A stretch of 64,000 nucleotides of DNA from NCBI GenBank assembly GCA_016235445.1, contig JACRLB010000021.1, positions 21,307-85,306 on the forward strand, read 5' to 3'. Shown here piece after piece: positions 43,019 through 51,785 of the stretch (its first letter is position 1; each line of letters starts with the position of its first letter). Both the position numbers and the translations under genes were made by a program. The stretch is from Chloroflexota bacterium. GTDB lineage: Bacteria > Chloroflexota > Anaerolineae > Anaerolineales > Villigracilaceae. The notes under the pieces were generated by a model. That model worked only from the letters and a program-made list of their open reading frames with translations, did no database searches and was not told the DNA's origin.

Positions 43019-45378
43019 TGCCCAAGCAACCCCTTTCAAGGCGTGATTTTCTCAAAGTAGGCGGCGTGGCGGCAGGCTCTGCGGCGACCCTTGCCGCAAT
43101 GAAGAATTTCATCTCCGCACGCGCAGGCTCACAAATTCAAACAGCAGCTGAAGAAAATGTCGTCGCTTCCACTTGTCACCTATGTTCAGCGGGATGTGGA
43201 ATTTTAGTCCGCGTGGCGGATGGAAAAGCCGTCAAACTCGAAGGCAACCCCATGCACCCCGTCAATCAGGGGGCGCTTTGCCCGAAGGGACAGGCTGCTC
43301 CCGAACTGTTATACAACCCTGACAGATTAACCTCCCCAATGAGGCGCGATCGCGCTACGGGACAGTTGACTCAGATTCAATGGGCAGATGCGATTCAACT
43401 GGTAGCTGAAAAGCTCAACACCCTGCGAGATGCGGGTCATCCCGAACAGGCTGTCCTCATGCACGGTGACACCCGCGGACAAATGCGTTCCTTCCTGACT
43501 CGTTTCATGGAAGCAGTTGGTTCGCCCAATGTTGTCTCACATGAAAGTCTGAATGTCGCCGCCGCGAAATTAGGCATGTATCTTACGCAAGGCATTTACG
43601 GCTTGCCCGCGTATGACCTTGAAAATGCAAATTACGTCATTTCCTTTGGCGCAAATCTTTTGGAAGCGGGACCCAACCCACAGCGCACGATCTCTGGCTA
43701 CACCTTCCTGCGACGCGGACGCGCGACACGCGGCAAGGTGGTGGTGATCGATCCGCGCCAAAGCATTACCGCTTCCAAAGCCGATGAGTGGATCCCGATC
43801 AAGCCTGGCACCGATGCGGCACTGGCGCTTGGCATGGCGAATGTCATCATCACGTCTGGTTTGGTGGACGCGGATTTCGTCAAGAATTATTGCTTCGGCT
43901 TCGATAACTTTGCCTCAAGCGGAGATCACAAAGGTTTCCGCGATTTCGTTCTGGAAAATTATGACCCGATTCGCGTGGAGCAGATCACGGGTATTCCCGC
44001 CACGACGATTGCGCGGCTGGCGGGTGAATTCGCGGGCAACGGTCCCGCAGTTGCGATCATGCCTGGCAAGGGCGGCTTGCTCAACGGCGGATTCAGCGGT
44101 GTGTACACAGCAATGGCTGTCCACATGTTGAATGCGCTGGTGGGCAGTATCGAGTCGACGGGCGGAGTGATGACTCAGCGTTACATGCCCTGTGTCGATT
44201 ATCCAAAACTTCCTTCTGACTCGGTTGCGAAAAAAGGTTTCGCTACCACCCGTCTTGATGGCGCAGGCAGTAAATTTCCGCTTGGACGAAATTCCTATCA
44301 ATCGGTTGCAGATGCGATTCTGGAAGGCGACAAAGTTGAAGCGTTGTTCCTGTATGACGCCAATCCTGCTTTTGAGACCCCTGGCGGCAAACGTTTTGCA
44401 GACGCTTTCAAGAAAGTTCCCTTTGTCGTTTCGTTCTCCTCCTTCATGGATGAAAGCGCGGAACTCGCAGATTTAATTTTGCCTGAACCCACTTTCCTTG
44501 AACGCTGGGGTGATGACCATATCGAAGGCTTGGGCTACCCTGGCATTTCGCTGTATCAACCAGTCATCGAGCCGTTATATGACACGCTGAACACGGGCGA
44601 CTTTTTCTTGAAAGTTGCTGAGTCAATGGGCGGGACAGTTGCCAAAGCATTCGCGTGGAAATCATACGAAGAAGTTTTGCAATTCCGTTTGAAAGACATT
44701 GGCGCGGATTGGGAACTGCTCAAGGAATTGGGCGTGTGGTTCAACCCTGGCTATCGCTTTGCCAAACGCGGCAGTCAACATTGGATTGAGAACGTGGTCG
44801 GCGCGGAGCGTTTGAACGCGCCGCGTGATGGTTACTTTGACTTATACAGCCGCGAATTAAATTGTTTCATCGGCGAGATGAAGAAAGATGAACTTGCCCA
44901 ATTGGGTATTTCACAAACTGGCGATGGCGCGATCCTCCCGCATTATGAAGCAACCGTATTTCAAGGTGACGAAGCGCAATATCCATTCATGCTGAATATC
45001 ATCACGTTGATGAGTCTGGGTCCGCGCAGTGACGCCGCCAATATGCCGTCGTTGCAGGAGATCAGCGGTATGACCGTGCGTGAGACGTGGGACTCGTGGC
45101 TGGAGATGAATCCAGAATCCGCGCGGCGGTTGGGGTTGGTGGAAAATGATCGGGTGAAAATTGAAAGCCCATTTGGCGCGATCAGCACAAAGGTTAAGTT
45201 GGTGGCGGGTCTTCATCCAGATGTAGTGAATGTGCCATTCAACCAGGGTCACACTGCGGTGGGACGATATGCCAAAGGGCGCGGCGTCAACGGGCTTGAG
45301 ATATTGAATCCCGCTTCTGAGCCGTTGACTGGCTTGGCGGCTTTTACAAATACGCGCGTGAAGGTAAGTAAAGCGTAG
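43018..45378 (+). CDS. Tat-exported molybdopterin-dependent oxidoreductase, catalytic subunit
   Basis: A 786-aa protein of the DMSO-reductase/CISM superfamily. A Tat signal (SRRDFLKVGG) precedes a [4Fe-4S] motif Cys53-x2-Cys56-x3-Cys60-x27-Cys88. Bis-MGD binding segments follow (YVISFGANLLEAGPNPQR, VVVIDPRQSITASKADEWIP, ILPEPTFLERWGD, NVPFNQGHTAVGRY). It most resembles PsrA/PhsA/TtrA/SoeA-type enzymes with partner FeS and NrfD subunits. At the position where many relatives have a Mo-ligating Cys, the sequence reads SHESLNV (about 174-180), with no Cys, so the substrate (sulfur compound, arsenic, or quinol-type electron transfer) cannot be assigned. Confidence 0.9.
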   Translation: MPKQPLSRRDFLKVGGVAAGSAATLAAMKNFISARAGSQIQTAAEENVVASTCHLCSAGCGILVRVADGKAVKLEGNPMHPVNQGALCPKGQAAPELLYNPDRLTSPMRRDRATGQLTQIQWADAIQLVAEKLNTLRDAGHPEQAVLMHGDTRGQMRSFLTRFMEAVGSPNVVSHESLNVAAAKLGMYLTQGIYGLPAYDLENANYVISFGANLLEAGPNPQRTISGYTFLRRGRATRGKVVVIDPRQSITASKADEWIPIKPGTDAALALGMANVIITSGLVDADFVKNYCFGFDNFASSGDHKGFRDFVLENYDPIRVEQITGIPATTIARLAGEFAGNGPAVAIMPGKGGLLNGGFSGVYTAMAVHMLNALVGSIESTGGVMTQRYMPCVDYPKLPSDSVAKKGFATTRLDGAGSKFPLGRNSYQSVADAILEGDKVEALFLYDANPAFETPGGKRFADAFKKVPFVVSFSSFMDESAELADLILPEPTFLERWGDDHIEGLGYPGISLYQPVIEPLYDTLNTGDFFLKVAESMGGTVAKAFAWKSYEEVLQFRLKDIGADWELLKELGVWFNPGYRFAKRGSQHWIENVVGAERLNAPRDGYFDLYSRELNCFIGEMKKDELAQLGISQTGDGAILPHYEATVFQGDEAQYPFMLNIITLMSLGPRSDAANMPSLQEISGMTVRETWDSWLEMNPESARRLGLVENDRVKIESPFGAISTKVKLVAGLHPDVVNVPFNQGHTAVGRYAKGRGVNGLEILNPASEPLTGLAAFTNTRVKVSKA

Positions 45379-45434
45379 CGCAAGATTTATCTTGCGAACA
45401 TCGCAAAATGAATTTTGCGGTACAGGAGAACAAC

Positions 45435-46163
45435 ATGACTGATTGGTGCATGGTAATTGATCTTGAAAAATGTGTGGCGTGCCAGGGATGCAGTATTGCC
45501 TGCCGCATGGAAAATAATACGCCCGTTGTTAGCCCAGAGGAAGCGAAGAACGGACGCGCGATTCGTTGGAATGATGTGTTTCCCCTGCCTGTGCATATTG
45601 CGCCTGACCAGGGCGAATATCCAAATGTGAAAACGCATTACTCCACGCGACCATGTATGCACTGCAAGAATGCGCCATGTGTGAAGGTTTGTCCTGTGCA
45701 GGCGACCTATATTGACGAAGAAGGCATTGTGCGTCAGAACTATGACCGCTGTATCGGTTGCCGCTTCTGCACGATGGCTTGCCCGTATGGCGTGCGTTAC
45801 TTCAACTGGTTCGAGCCACAATGGGAAGAGACGCTGGCTGAATATCGCAACCCCGATCAACTCAGCGTGAACGGTTCGCTCGAAGGTCCCGCGGTGCGTC
45901 CTGTGGGTGTGGTGGAAAAATGTACCTACTGCGTCCATCGTTTGGAGAAGGCGAAGGCGCGCGCCAAAGCCGAGGGACGCGATTTCCGCGCTGATGAATA
46001 TGTGCCTGCTTGCGTGCAGACCTGCACGGGCAAGGCGCGTTTCTTCGGCGACCTCGATGATCCCAATAGCACTGTTTCGCAACTCTCAAAGAGTTTGCGC
46101 GCCACGCATTTGCTCGAAGACTCGGGCGCGCATCCCAAGACTCTGTATTTGGCGGAGGGATAA
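45435..46163 (+). CDS. 4Fe-4S ferredoxin-type electron transfer subunit (PsrB/SoeB-like)
   Basis: A 242-aa FeS subunit predicted to bind four [4Fe-4S] clusters. Cys groups are CVACQGCSIAC, CMHCKNAPCVKVC, CIGCRFCTMAC and CTYC...CVQTC. It relays electrons between the molybdopterin subunit and the NrfD-type membrane subunit. Start chosen at ATG 45435, nine bases after an AGGAG; upstream in-frame ATG 45408 lacks a ribosome binding site. There is no signal peptide, so it is probably co-exported with the Tat-signal-bearing catalytic subunit, as in related enzymes. Confidence 0.93.
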   Translation: MTDWCMVIDLEKCVACQGCSIACRMENNTPVVSPEEAKNGRAIRWNDVFPLPVHIAPDQGEYPNVKTHYSTRPCMHCKNAPCVKVCPVQATYIDEEGIVRQNYDRCIGCRFCTMACPYGVRYFNWFEPQWEETLAEYRNPDQLSVNGSLEGPAVRPVGVVEKCTYCVHRLEKAKARAKAEGRDFRADEYVPACVQTCTGKARFFGDLDDPNSTVSQLSKSLRATHLLEDSGAHPKTLYLAEG

Positions 46164-46165
46164 CC

Positions 46166-47671
46166 ATGCAGCAGACTCTTACTTTACACGACCGTGACGA
46201 ATTACTTACACCGCTGTATCAATTTGATCGTAAATTCTGGACGACTATTGCGGCGTTGGTATTGGTCATTGCGCCTGGCATATTACTCTATATCCGTCAG
46301 TTGGTATTGGGACTGGGCGTCACCGACCTCAACCGTCCCGTTTTCTGGGGCGCGTATCTGGTGAACTTCATTTTTCTGATCGGCGTCAGCATGGCTGGCA
46401 CAGTTATCTCAGCAACATTGCTGTTGCTCAAAGTCAATTGGCGGCGACCGATCACGCGCATTGCCGAGTCGTTGACCGTCTTCGGTTTGATGACCGCTGG
46501 CTTGCAAATCATCATGGACATGGGACGCCCTGATCGTCTGGTGTTCACCCTGCTCTATGGTCGCTTGCAAGCGCCCCTGATGTGGGACATCGCGTCGCTC
46601 ACACTGTATTTGCTGACCGCCATCTTTGCGCTTTATCTGCAACTTTTGCCTGATATTGCCCTGTTGCGCGACACCGCGCCCGCCACGGCTCCTGAATGGC
46701 GCAAAAAACTTTATACTATCCTGTCACTCAATTGGCGCGGCAATAAGGAACAGTGGACGCGCCTTGAAAAGGCGATGCTGGTGGTTTCGATATTCATCAT
46801 CCCCATCGGTATCTCCCTGCACACCGTTACATCGTGGTTATTCTCCACCACTGTACAACCTGGTTGGAAGTCCACCATTCTTGGTCCGTACTTTGTGGTT
46901 GGCGCAATCTACTCTGGCATTGGCTTGCTCTTCATCGCCACCACCTTTGCCCGCTACTACAACAAACACCTCAAGGAATACATCACCGAGAAATTTTACG
47001 AAAATCTGGGCTGGTTCTTCATCGTCATGAGCGGAGTCTGGTTTTACTTCACGCTCAACGAAACGCTTGTGGCTACCACCGAACAGGAAACGCTCGAATT
47101 CCCCGTTGTGGCGGCAAAGTTATTCGGCGAATTCGCGCCTGCCTTCTGGGGCATGAACCTCCTGATGATCGCCGCGACCTGGATACTGGTTGCCCCGAAA
47201 TTTGTCTCAGACAAACCATCCCGCAATCTGTTCCTGCAAACAACCACAGGGCTGGCTGCAACCGCCATCAGCGTGGTCATCTTTGCGCTTCTCTCCCTGC
47301 GATTGCCCGCGCTGTCTGACCCCAATCTACAAACAGGATTGCTCCTCGCCTTTTTCTTGTTCTTCCTACTTGCGCTTCTCGGCGTGACCAAATGGCTGAA
47401 AACACGCCTGATCACTGCCACCGTCATCGCCAGCGCCTTTGTCCTTTTTGGGATGTGGCTGGAGCGCTGGAATGTCCTCATGCCCACGCTGACTCATGCG
47501 CGTTTGGCGCCGTATACCACCTACCATCCCACCGTCACTGAGATCGCCGTTACCATTTCCACTTTTGGTATTTTGACATTGATGTTCGTGGTCTTCTACA
47601 AATTCTTCCCATCCGTCTCTGTTTGGGAAGTGGAAGAGGGTCGCGCGCTTGAACAGGGATCTGGAGACTAA
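46166..47671 (+). CDS. NrfD/PsrC-type quinone-reactive membrane subunit
   Basis: A 501-aa membrane protein with about ten helices, longer than the eight-helix minimal NrfD and closer in size to the alternative complex III type. Signatures include RPVFWGAYLVNFIFLIGVSM, MDMGRPDRLVFTLLYG, PLMWDIASLTLYLL, SLHTVTSWLFS and GPYFVVGAIYSGIGLLF. It should oxidise or reduce quinol at the membrane and exchange electrons with the FeS subunit. It begins 2 bp after the FeS gene. Confidence 0.92.
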   Translation: MQQTLTLHDRDELLTPLYQFDRKFWTTIAALVLVIAPGILLYIRQLVLGLGVTDLNRPVFWGAYLVNFIFLIGVSMAGTVISATLLLLKVNWRRPITRIAESLTVFGLMTAGLQIIMDMGRPDRLVFTLLYGRLQAPLMWDIASLTLYLLTAIFALYLQLLPDIALLRDTAPATAPEWRKKLYTILSLNWRGNKEQWTRLEKAMLVVSIFIIPIGISLHTVTSWLFSTTVQPGWKSTILGPYFVVGAIYSGIGLLFIATTFARYYNKHLKEYITEKFYENLGWFFIVMSGVWFYFTLNETLVATTEQETLEFPVVAAKLFGEFAPAFWGMNLLMIAATWILVAPKFVSDKPSRNLFLQTTTGLAATAISVVIFALLSLRLPALSDPNLQTGLLLAFFLFFLLALLGVTKWLKTRLITATVIASAFVLFGMWLERWNVLMPTLTHARLAPYTTYHPTVTEIAVTISTFGILTLMFVVFYKFFPSVSVWEVEEGRALEQGSGD

Positions 47672-47673
47672 AA

Positions 47674-47862
47674 ATGAACTTCCCGCTTGAACAACCCATC
47701 TTTCAATTTTTCTACTGGCTGGTGAATACGCCTGGCGTCGGCGCGGGCGTTGTTGGTCTGCTGGTCGGGGCTGCCATCACAACCTTTGCGCTAACTTTGC
47801 GCTGGATCGCATCTGCAAAAGATGTGGAGCAGGAAGCATATCCGTATCCGCCGAAGCTTTAA
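47674..47862 (+). CDS. Small membrane protein of the respiratory operon
   Basis: A 62-aa protein starting 2 bp after the NrfD gene. One hydrophobic helix (about 22-45: GAGVVGLLVGAAITTFALTL) is followed by a polar tail ending YPYPPKL. Small membrane subunits commonly accompany alternative complex III and related assemblies; this one may stabilise the NrfD subunit. No family recognised. Confidence 0.65.
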   Translation: MNFPLEQPIFQFFYWLVNTPGVGAGVVGLLVGAAITTFALTLRWIASAKDVEQEAYPYPPKL

Positions 47863-47913
47863 ATCAGGTATTCTCCTTTTACGGATGCTCGGGCAAGCAT
47901 CCAATGGGTTTCG

Positions 47914-47954
47914 ATATGTCCCGACTTGTGACAAGTCGGGACATATCTATTTAA
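47914..47954 (+). terminator. Strong hairpin terminator after the respiratory operon
   Basis: A perfect 15-bp stem (ATATGTCCCGACTTG, 47914-47928; complement 47932-47946) with a 3-nt loop is followed by CTATTTAAT. It closes the cargo operon. The rest of 47863-48136 has no gene. Confidence 0.85.
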
Positions 47955-48085
47955 TCAAGCAATCACCGCAATTTCCACGAGTGGCATATCGCCGTTTTTT
48001 ATCCTCAGTAAGGTGTGAGCAACGCGTCTAGAATTGTAGTTACCGACACGACGGCAGGTCCCCACCCTTGATTTACTTATTATGT

Positions 48086-48120
48086 CGGCTGACAGATCAA
48101 CTGTCAGCCGATTTTTTATT
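48086..48120 (+). terminator. Hairpin with T tract just upstream of the Flp pilin gene
   Basis: CGGCTGACAG (48086-48095) pairs with CTGTCAGCCG (48101-48110) around ATCAA, followed by ATTTTTTATTT. The pilin ribosome binding site (AAAAAGGAG) starts about 15 bp later. It is a terminator for transcripts from the left, or an attenuator in the pilin leader. Confidence 0.75.
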
Positions 48121-48136
48121 TCAAAAAGGAGATTCC

Positions 48137-48316
48137 ATGTTCACTTTGTTCAAACGCTTCATCCGCGAAGAGGATGGTCAGGATTTTGCCGAATACGCCC
48201 TGATCCTGGGCGCCATCGGCGTGGTTGCCATCGCTGTGATTGCCCGCTATCGCAATGAACTGATCGCCGCCTTCGAAGCCGGCATCGAAGCCCTGCGCAT
48301 GGCGCGAGGCGGATAG
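48137..48316 (+). CDS. Flp/Fap-type pilin
   Basis: A 59-aa prepilin. The leader is short and basic (FTLFKRFIREEDG), followed by the class IVb pattern G-QDFAEYALILGAIGVVAIAV with the conserved Glu five residues after the cleavage-site Gly, then a hydrophobic helix and a short helical tail. It should be processed by an A24 prepilin peptidase (candidates at 55485 and 58475) and assembled by a Tad-type machine. ATG 48137 follows AAAAAGGAG. First gene of a plus-strand pilin block. Confidence 0.92.
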   Translation: MFTLFKRFIREEDGQDFAEYALILGAIGVVAIAVIARYRNELIAAFEAGIEALRMARGG

Positions 48317-48318
48317 AG

Positions 48319-48711
48319 ATGTTCCGCTGGAAGGAAAAGGGGCAGACGATGGCAGAGTTCGCCCTGGTCATGCCGATTCTGATTCTGCTTATGTTCGGCA
48401 TGACCTTCGCCGCGTTCTATGCCTTCCGATCCGCTGCCACGGACTGGGGTGTGTTCATCACAGGTGTCGCTTCCGGATCGTACAACACACCCGCCACCGA
48501 GCACGCCCGTGACCATGTTTTGTGGCCCGATCTCGCGGACAGGATCAATGCCGGGCAGACCGGTCCGCGTCAGGTGCGTTCGTTAATCAGCGTGGAAGAC
48601 TCGCGCAATTGGATCTTTGGCATCCGCCTGATCGAAGCGCAACGTGCAGAAACCAATTTTCGTCTATGGCGGTTCTATCCCGGTCCACCCCCTGCCGGAG
48701 GGGTCGAATGA
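48319..48711 (+). CDS. TadE-like pseudopilin
   Basis: A 130-aa protein starting 2 bp after the pilin. The N-terminus EKGQTMAEFALVMPILILLM is the TadE signature (G-Q-x2-E-F/L plus membrane helix). The remaining extracytoplasmic part is short and polar, ending PGPPPAGGVE. TadE/TadF pseudopilins are minor components needed for Flp pilus assembly. Its stop overlaps the next ATG (ATGA at 48708). Confidence 0.88.
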   Translation: MFRWKEKGQTMAEFALVMPILILLMFGMTFAAFYAFRSAATDWGVFITGVASGSYNTPATEHARDHVLWPDLADRINAGQTGPRQVRSLISVEDSRNWIFGIRLIEAQRAETNFRLWRFYPGPPPAGGVE

Positions 48712-49136
48712 GAGCCCGTCATCAAATAGGCGAACGCGGTCAGGCCCTGGCAGAGACAGCCTTATTCGCAATGCTTGCAGTCATTATGGCATTCGGTTTG
48801 TTGGCATGGATTCCGACCCATCGCGCCCGTACTGCCGCGACTGCCGCTGCGTATGCCTGTTCACAGTTCCTGTCACAATCGCCGGATCCGGCACGCGCCC
48901 GAAATAATGCGGTGAATGTCGCCTGGCAAACCCTGAATGCGGATTGGTCCGCCACCGCAGGCGTGCAATATCGGGTGCAGGTCTCGCCACCCAGTGGGCC
49001 GGGAGAACCAGGTCAGTGTCTGGTCTCGTTTCAAGCACCGACTTTGTTTGATGGTCTGCTGGGGTTGAGTCAAAGCGGATGGAACAGCGAGTGGTTCATC
49101 TCGCGGTCGGAAACATGGAAAGCAAAATGGCGATGA
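48708..49136 (+). CDS. Second TadE-like pseudopilin
   Basis: A 142-aa protein from ATG 48708, coupled to the previous gene. GERGQALAETALFAMLAVIM again gives the G-Q-x2-E type N-terminal prepilin motif and membrane helix. The extracytoplasmic part (HRARTAATAAAYACSQFLSQ) resembles TadE/TadG. It ends in a basic segment. Confidence 0.85.
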   Translation: MRARHQIGERGQALAETALFAMLAVIMAFGLLAWIPTHRARTAATAAAYACSQFLSQSPDPARARNNAVNVAWQTLNADWSATAGVQYRVQVSPPSGPGEPGQCLVSFQAPTLFDGLLGLSQSGWNSEWFISRSETWKAKWR

Positions 49137-49549
49137 AGGTCAAACTCAAAGAGCGCGGACAATCTGTTGCCTTGTTCGCCATCCTGATGCCCATCATGTC
49201 ACTCTTTCTGTTAGGCATCCTCGACTACATGGTGACCAACGCGCGCGTGATGGAGGCCGTGGCAGCCGCCGACCTTGCCGCTCATGCCGGCGCACAGGAG
49301 ATCACAGTCTTGCCCGATGGAACCATCACCGCCACCTCTGCTGGCAACGGAATTGCAGCAACCTACTTTAATTCACAGCGACCGGGGTCCGCGCACCTTA
49401 CCTCGGTCTCCTGTGGACGACATCAAGGGCGCCCTGCCTGTTATGTAACCGCGCAAGTTCAATCGGCGGGGTACTTGTTCCCCGCCCGCTGGGTGACCGT
49501 GCGCGCCATTGGATATCTGGCGCATGGCGTGACCCGCGAAGATCAATAA
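49127..49549 (+). CDS. TadG-like membrane protein
   Basis: About 140 aa. KERGQSVALFAILMPIMSLF is a TadG-type N-terminus (GQ-x-A/V-LF plus hydrophobic helix), followed by an alpha-helical extracytoplasmic stretch (RVMEAVAAADLAAHAGAQE) with a later Cys pair (VSCGRHQGRPACYV) that may form a disulfide. ATG 49127 or 49133 could be the start; both overlap the previous gene. It is shorter than canonical TadG (no VWA domain). Confidence 0.8.
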   Translation: MAMKVKLKERGQSVALFAILMPIMSLFLLGILDYMVTNARVMEAVAAADLAAHAGAQEITVLPDGTITATSAGNGIAATYFNSQRPGSAHLTSVSCGRHQGRPACYVTAQVQSAGYLFPARWVTVRAIGYLAHGVTREDQ

Positions 49550-49564
49550 TTTTTTTGGAGAAGA

Positions 49565-50581
49565 ATGAAATCCCTTTGGAAAACAATCCTGGATGGATTG
49601 ACTTATAAAGACCTTGCCGGGAAACGGCAACCCCGCATTTACACCGTTGTCACCGGGCTGATCCTGCTCCTGCTTTTTATGGCTGGAGGGATGGCAGGAT
49701 TGAATCGGTATCTGTTGATGAGCCGTGTACAGGCCACTCCGGAAGCAGTCGCCTTCCCGACACAGACGATGGAGCCGATGGCAACGGAAACCATTGTGAC
49801 CAGCCCATCGGGAGCTGTGGATTCGTTTGGCTGTCCAACGGATTCGTCAGAGTGGTCATTCACGCCGACCATGATCAGCGAGAATTACCAAATCATCCAG
49901 CCCGCCTGTGTCTATCAAGGTTTGGAGAAAAGCATTGCCTGGGCGTTGGCAGTCCGTGAAGGATACAGCCGCGCCGAAGCGACCGAACTACTTGCGTTTA
50001 GCGAAATGCCCATGCGCCAGATGGAAACCGTCACCCTTCCCAAGGATGCAAATGATCTTGTGGATGTGCCAGTCAGTTTCATCCCACCCAATCCCGATTT
50101 CAAGGAATGGCGTCTGAATGCCAATGGCAAAGCGGCAGTAGCATATGGACTGCGCGGCTGTTTCGAGACATCCTCTGTGAAAGGCAATCGTGTGGAGATC
50201 TGGGGCGGTGAATATCCGGTAATCTGTCTGGTAGTGGAGGATGCCGAGAATACGCATATCCTCTATGCATTGAATAATCACATCTACACTGCGCCCTCAA
50301 CACCCATGCGCTCCTTCCTGCTCTTTGGGTATTTGGGTGATGGACAGTGGGTTTGGTTGGGAACACAGACGGAACCCAAGTTGGAAATCACCGATGCAGA
50401 AGAAAACGCCAGCGACCGCCTAACCGTGGCAACCCTATACGACTCCCAGCCCTGGGATGCGAAGTGGCTGAGCACAACCTATCATCTTGACATGCAACCG
50501 CTTCTGGAAAACTGGCAGTCTTTCACGGATGAAAACGAGAAGCAGTACATTCTTTCCGTCTTATCGGGAGCTACGCCATGA
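49565..50581 (+). CDS. Membrane-anchored extracytoplasmic protein of the pilus block, unknown function
   Basis: A 338-aa protein of no recognised family. One membrane helix (about 26-46: VVTGLILLLLFMAGGMAGL) is followed by an extracytoplasmic domain of about 290 aa with four scattered cysteines (CPTDSS, ACVYQG, GCFETS, ICLVVE) that could form two disulfides. Position between TadG-like and a secreted protein suggests a structural or assembly role for the surface apparatus. Its stop overlaps the next ATG (ATGA at 50578). Confidence 0.65.
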   Translation: MKSLWKTILDGLTYKDLAGKRQPRIYTVVTGLILLLLFMAGGMAGLNRYLLMSRVQATPEAVAFPTQTMEPMATETIVTSPSGAVDSFGCPTDSSEWSFTPTMISENYQIIQPACVYQGLEKSIAWALAVREGYSRAEATELLAFSEMPMRQMETVTLPKDANDLVDVPVSFIPPNPDFKEWRLNANGKAAVAYGLRGCFETSSVKGNRVEIWGGEYPVICLVVEDAENTHILYALNNHIYTAPSTPMRSFLLFGYLGDGQWVWLGTQTEPKLEITDAEENASDRLTVATLYDSQPWDAKWLSTTYHLDMQPLLENWQSFTDENEKQYILSVLSGATP

Positions 50582-51780
50582 AACGGGCCAGTCTATTTCT
50601 TCTGCTGATCGCCCTGATCTCCGTTCAACCTTTATCCGTCCTGGCACAGTCTGCCCCATCCTGTTCCTTTCAACCGGATGGAAGCATCATTTGCACAACA
50701 GGTGGAGGAAATGAAGGAGGCGGAGAGGAAGGCGGTGGAAATAACAATAACAACAATGGCGGTGGCGCTTGTACACCCGGCAATCATCTGGCATTCCATG
50801 TGGTCGAATATTACGCGGAAAGCAGTTCCTGCAAGGTCTTTCCCATCCGGGTGGATAACTGCACCGGGCAGGTCCTGCATATCATCGAGCAACCGGCAGT
50901 CATGCCTTGTGAACTGCCCAATACCACACCGCCTCAACATCCCTGTACATCGTTCTCTGTGACGGCTGGCGGTATTACCTGTGCCAACAATGGCTGGAAC
51001 GTAAGTGCACGTGTCACGTTTCCCGAGATCTATCTGGATGTGCGCCCCTATCCTGCGACTCTTGTTCGCTGGCCTACCGTTGTCCGCAATGGCGGTATGC
51101 CTGAATCCTCAGGATCAGGTGGCGTGAACTATATTCCCAATGGCGGCGGATCGCCCAGTCATCCACAGGTGGGCGACTGGCAAAATCTACGCCTGATCCT
51201 GACCTTGCGACCTGCTGGTCCCATGTTTGTGACTCTGCCTCTGATTGGAGACCTGATGTTATCCAATGGCGCAAGCCAAACCATTCAATGGGAAGTGCCT
51301 TCCCATCCGGCAGTGGGAGCTTCCACGCTCGCAGGCAGTGTCAGTGGACTGGATGAACTCCCCGGAGACATGCCCCTGTTCGTCGGTAATGGACGCGCCC
51401 CCTACAAGTTGTTCTGGGAGTTACGGTATCAAGAATATGAAGCCATCGAGGGCTGCCTTGCCGGTCCGAATGGCAACGGTAATTACAACTGTGGTGGCGG
51501 AACCGGACATCGTGGCATCACAGGCTATGAATGGAAGAGTCATTCAAGCGGTGGCGAGATTCCCCCGTCCGCCGTGGCAAATCTACCTGCGGCAAGAATG
51601 GCGGATATCAACAACGATGGAACCCCTGACGCCTATTGGGATACCAACCTGACCCTGCGGCGCATGGACGACGCCGGTAGTATCAGCAATCCTCAATATC
51701 AGCGTTCCTGGAATTGGGGCGGGATCATCTATTGGGCGGTGCGTGAAGGGCAGGGACAGATCGGCTGGCCAGGGCAATAA
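50578..51780 (+). CDS. Secreted protein with Gly/Asn-rich linker, unknown function
   Basis: A 400-aa protein. A signal peptide (about 1-24: LFLLLIALISVQPLSVLAQS) is followed by a Gly/Glu/Asn-rich spacer (about 45-62) and an extracellular region with many cysteines in the first 150 residues, rich in Pro, Asn and Gly. A segment MADINNDGTPDAYWDTNLTL resembles calcium-binding dockerin/FG-GAP-type loops. It may be a surface adhesin or tip protein. Translationally coupled to the preceding gene; it faces the convergent polymerase gene 5 bp away. Confidence 0.65.
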   Translation: MKRASLFLLLIALISVQPLSVLAQSAPSCSFQPDGSIICTTGGGNEGGGEEGGGNNNNNNGGGACTPGNHLAFHVVEYYAESSSCKVFPIRVDNCTGQVLHIIEQPAVMPCELPNTTPPQHPCTSFSVTAGGITCANNGWNVSARVTFPEIYLDVRPYPATLVRWPTVVRNGGMPESSGSGGVNYIPNGGGSPSHPQVGDWQNLRLILTLRPAGPMFVTLPLIGDLMLSNGASQTIQWEVPSHPAVGASTLAGSVSGLDELPGDMPLFVGNGRAPYKLFWELRYQEYEAIEGCLAGPNGNGNYNCGGGTGHRGITGYEWKSHSSGGEIPPSAVANLPAARMADINNDGTPDAYWDTNLTLRRMDDAGSISNPQYQRSWNWGGIIYWAVREGQGQIGWPGQ

Positions 51781-51785
51781 TCTGT

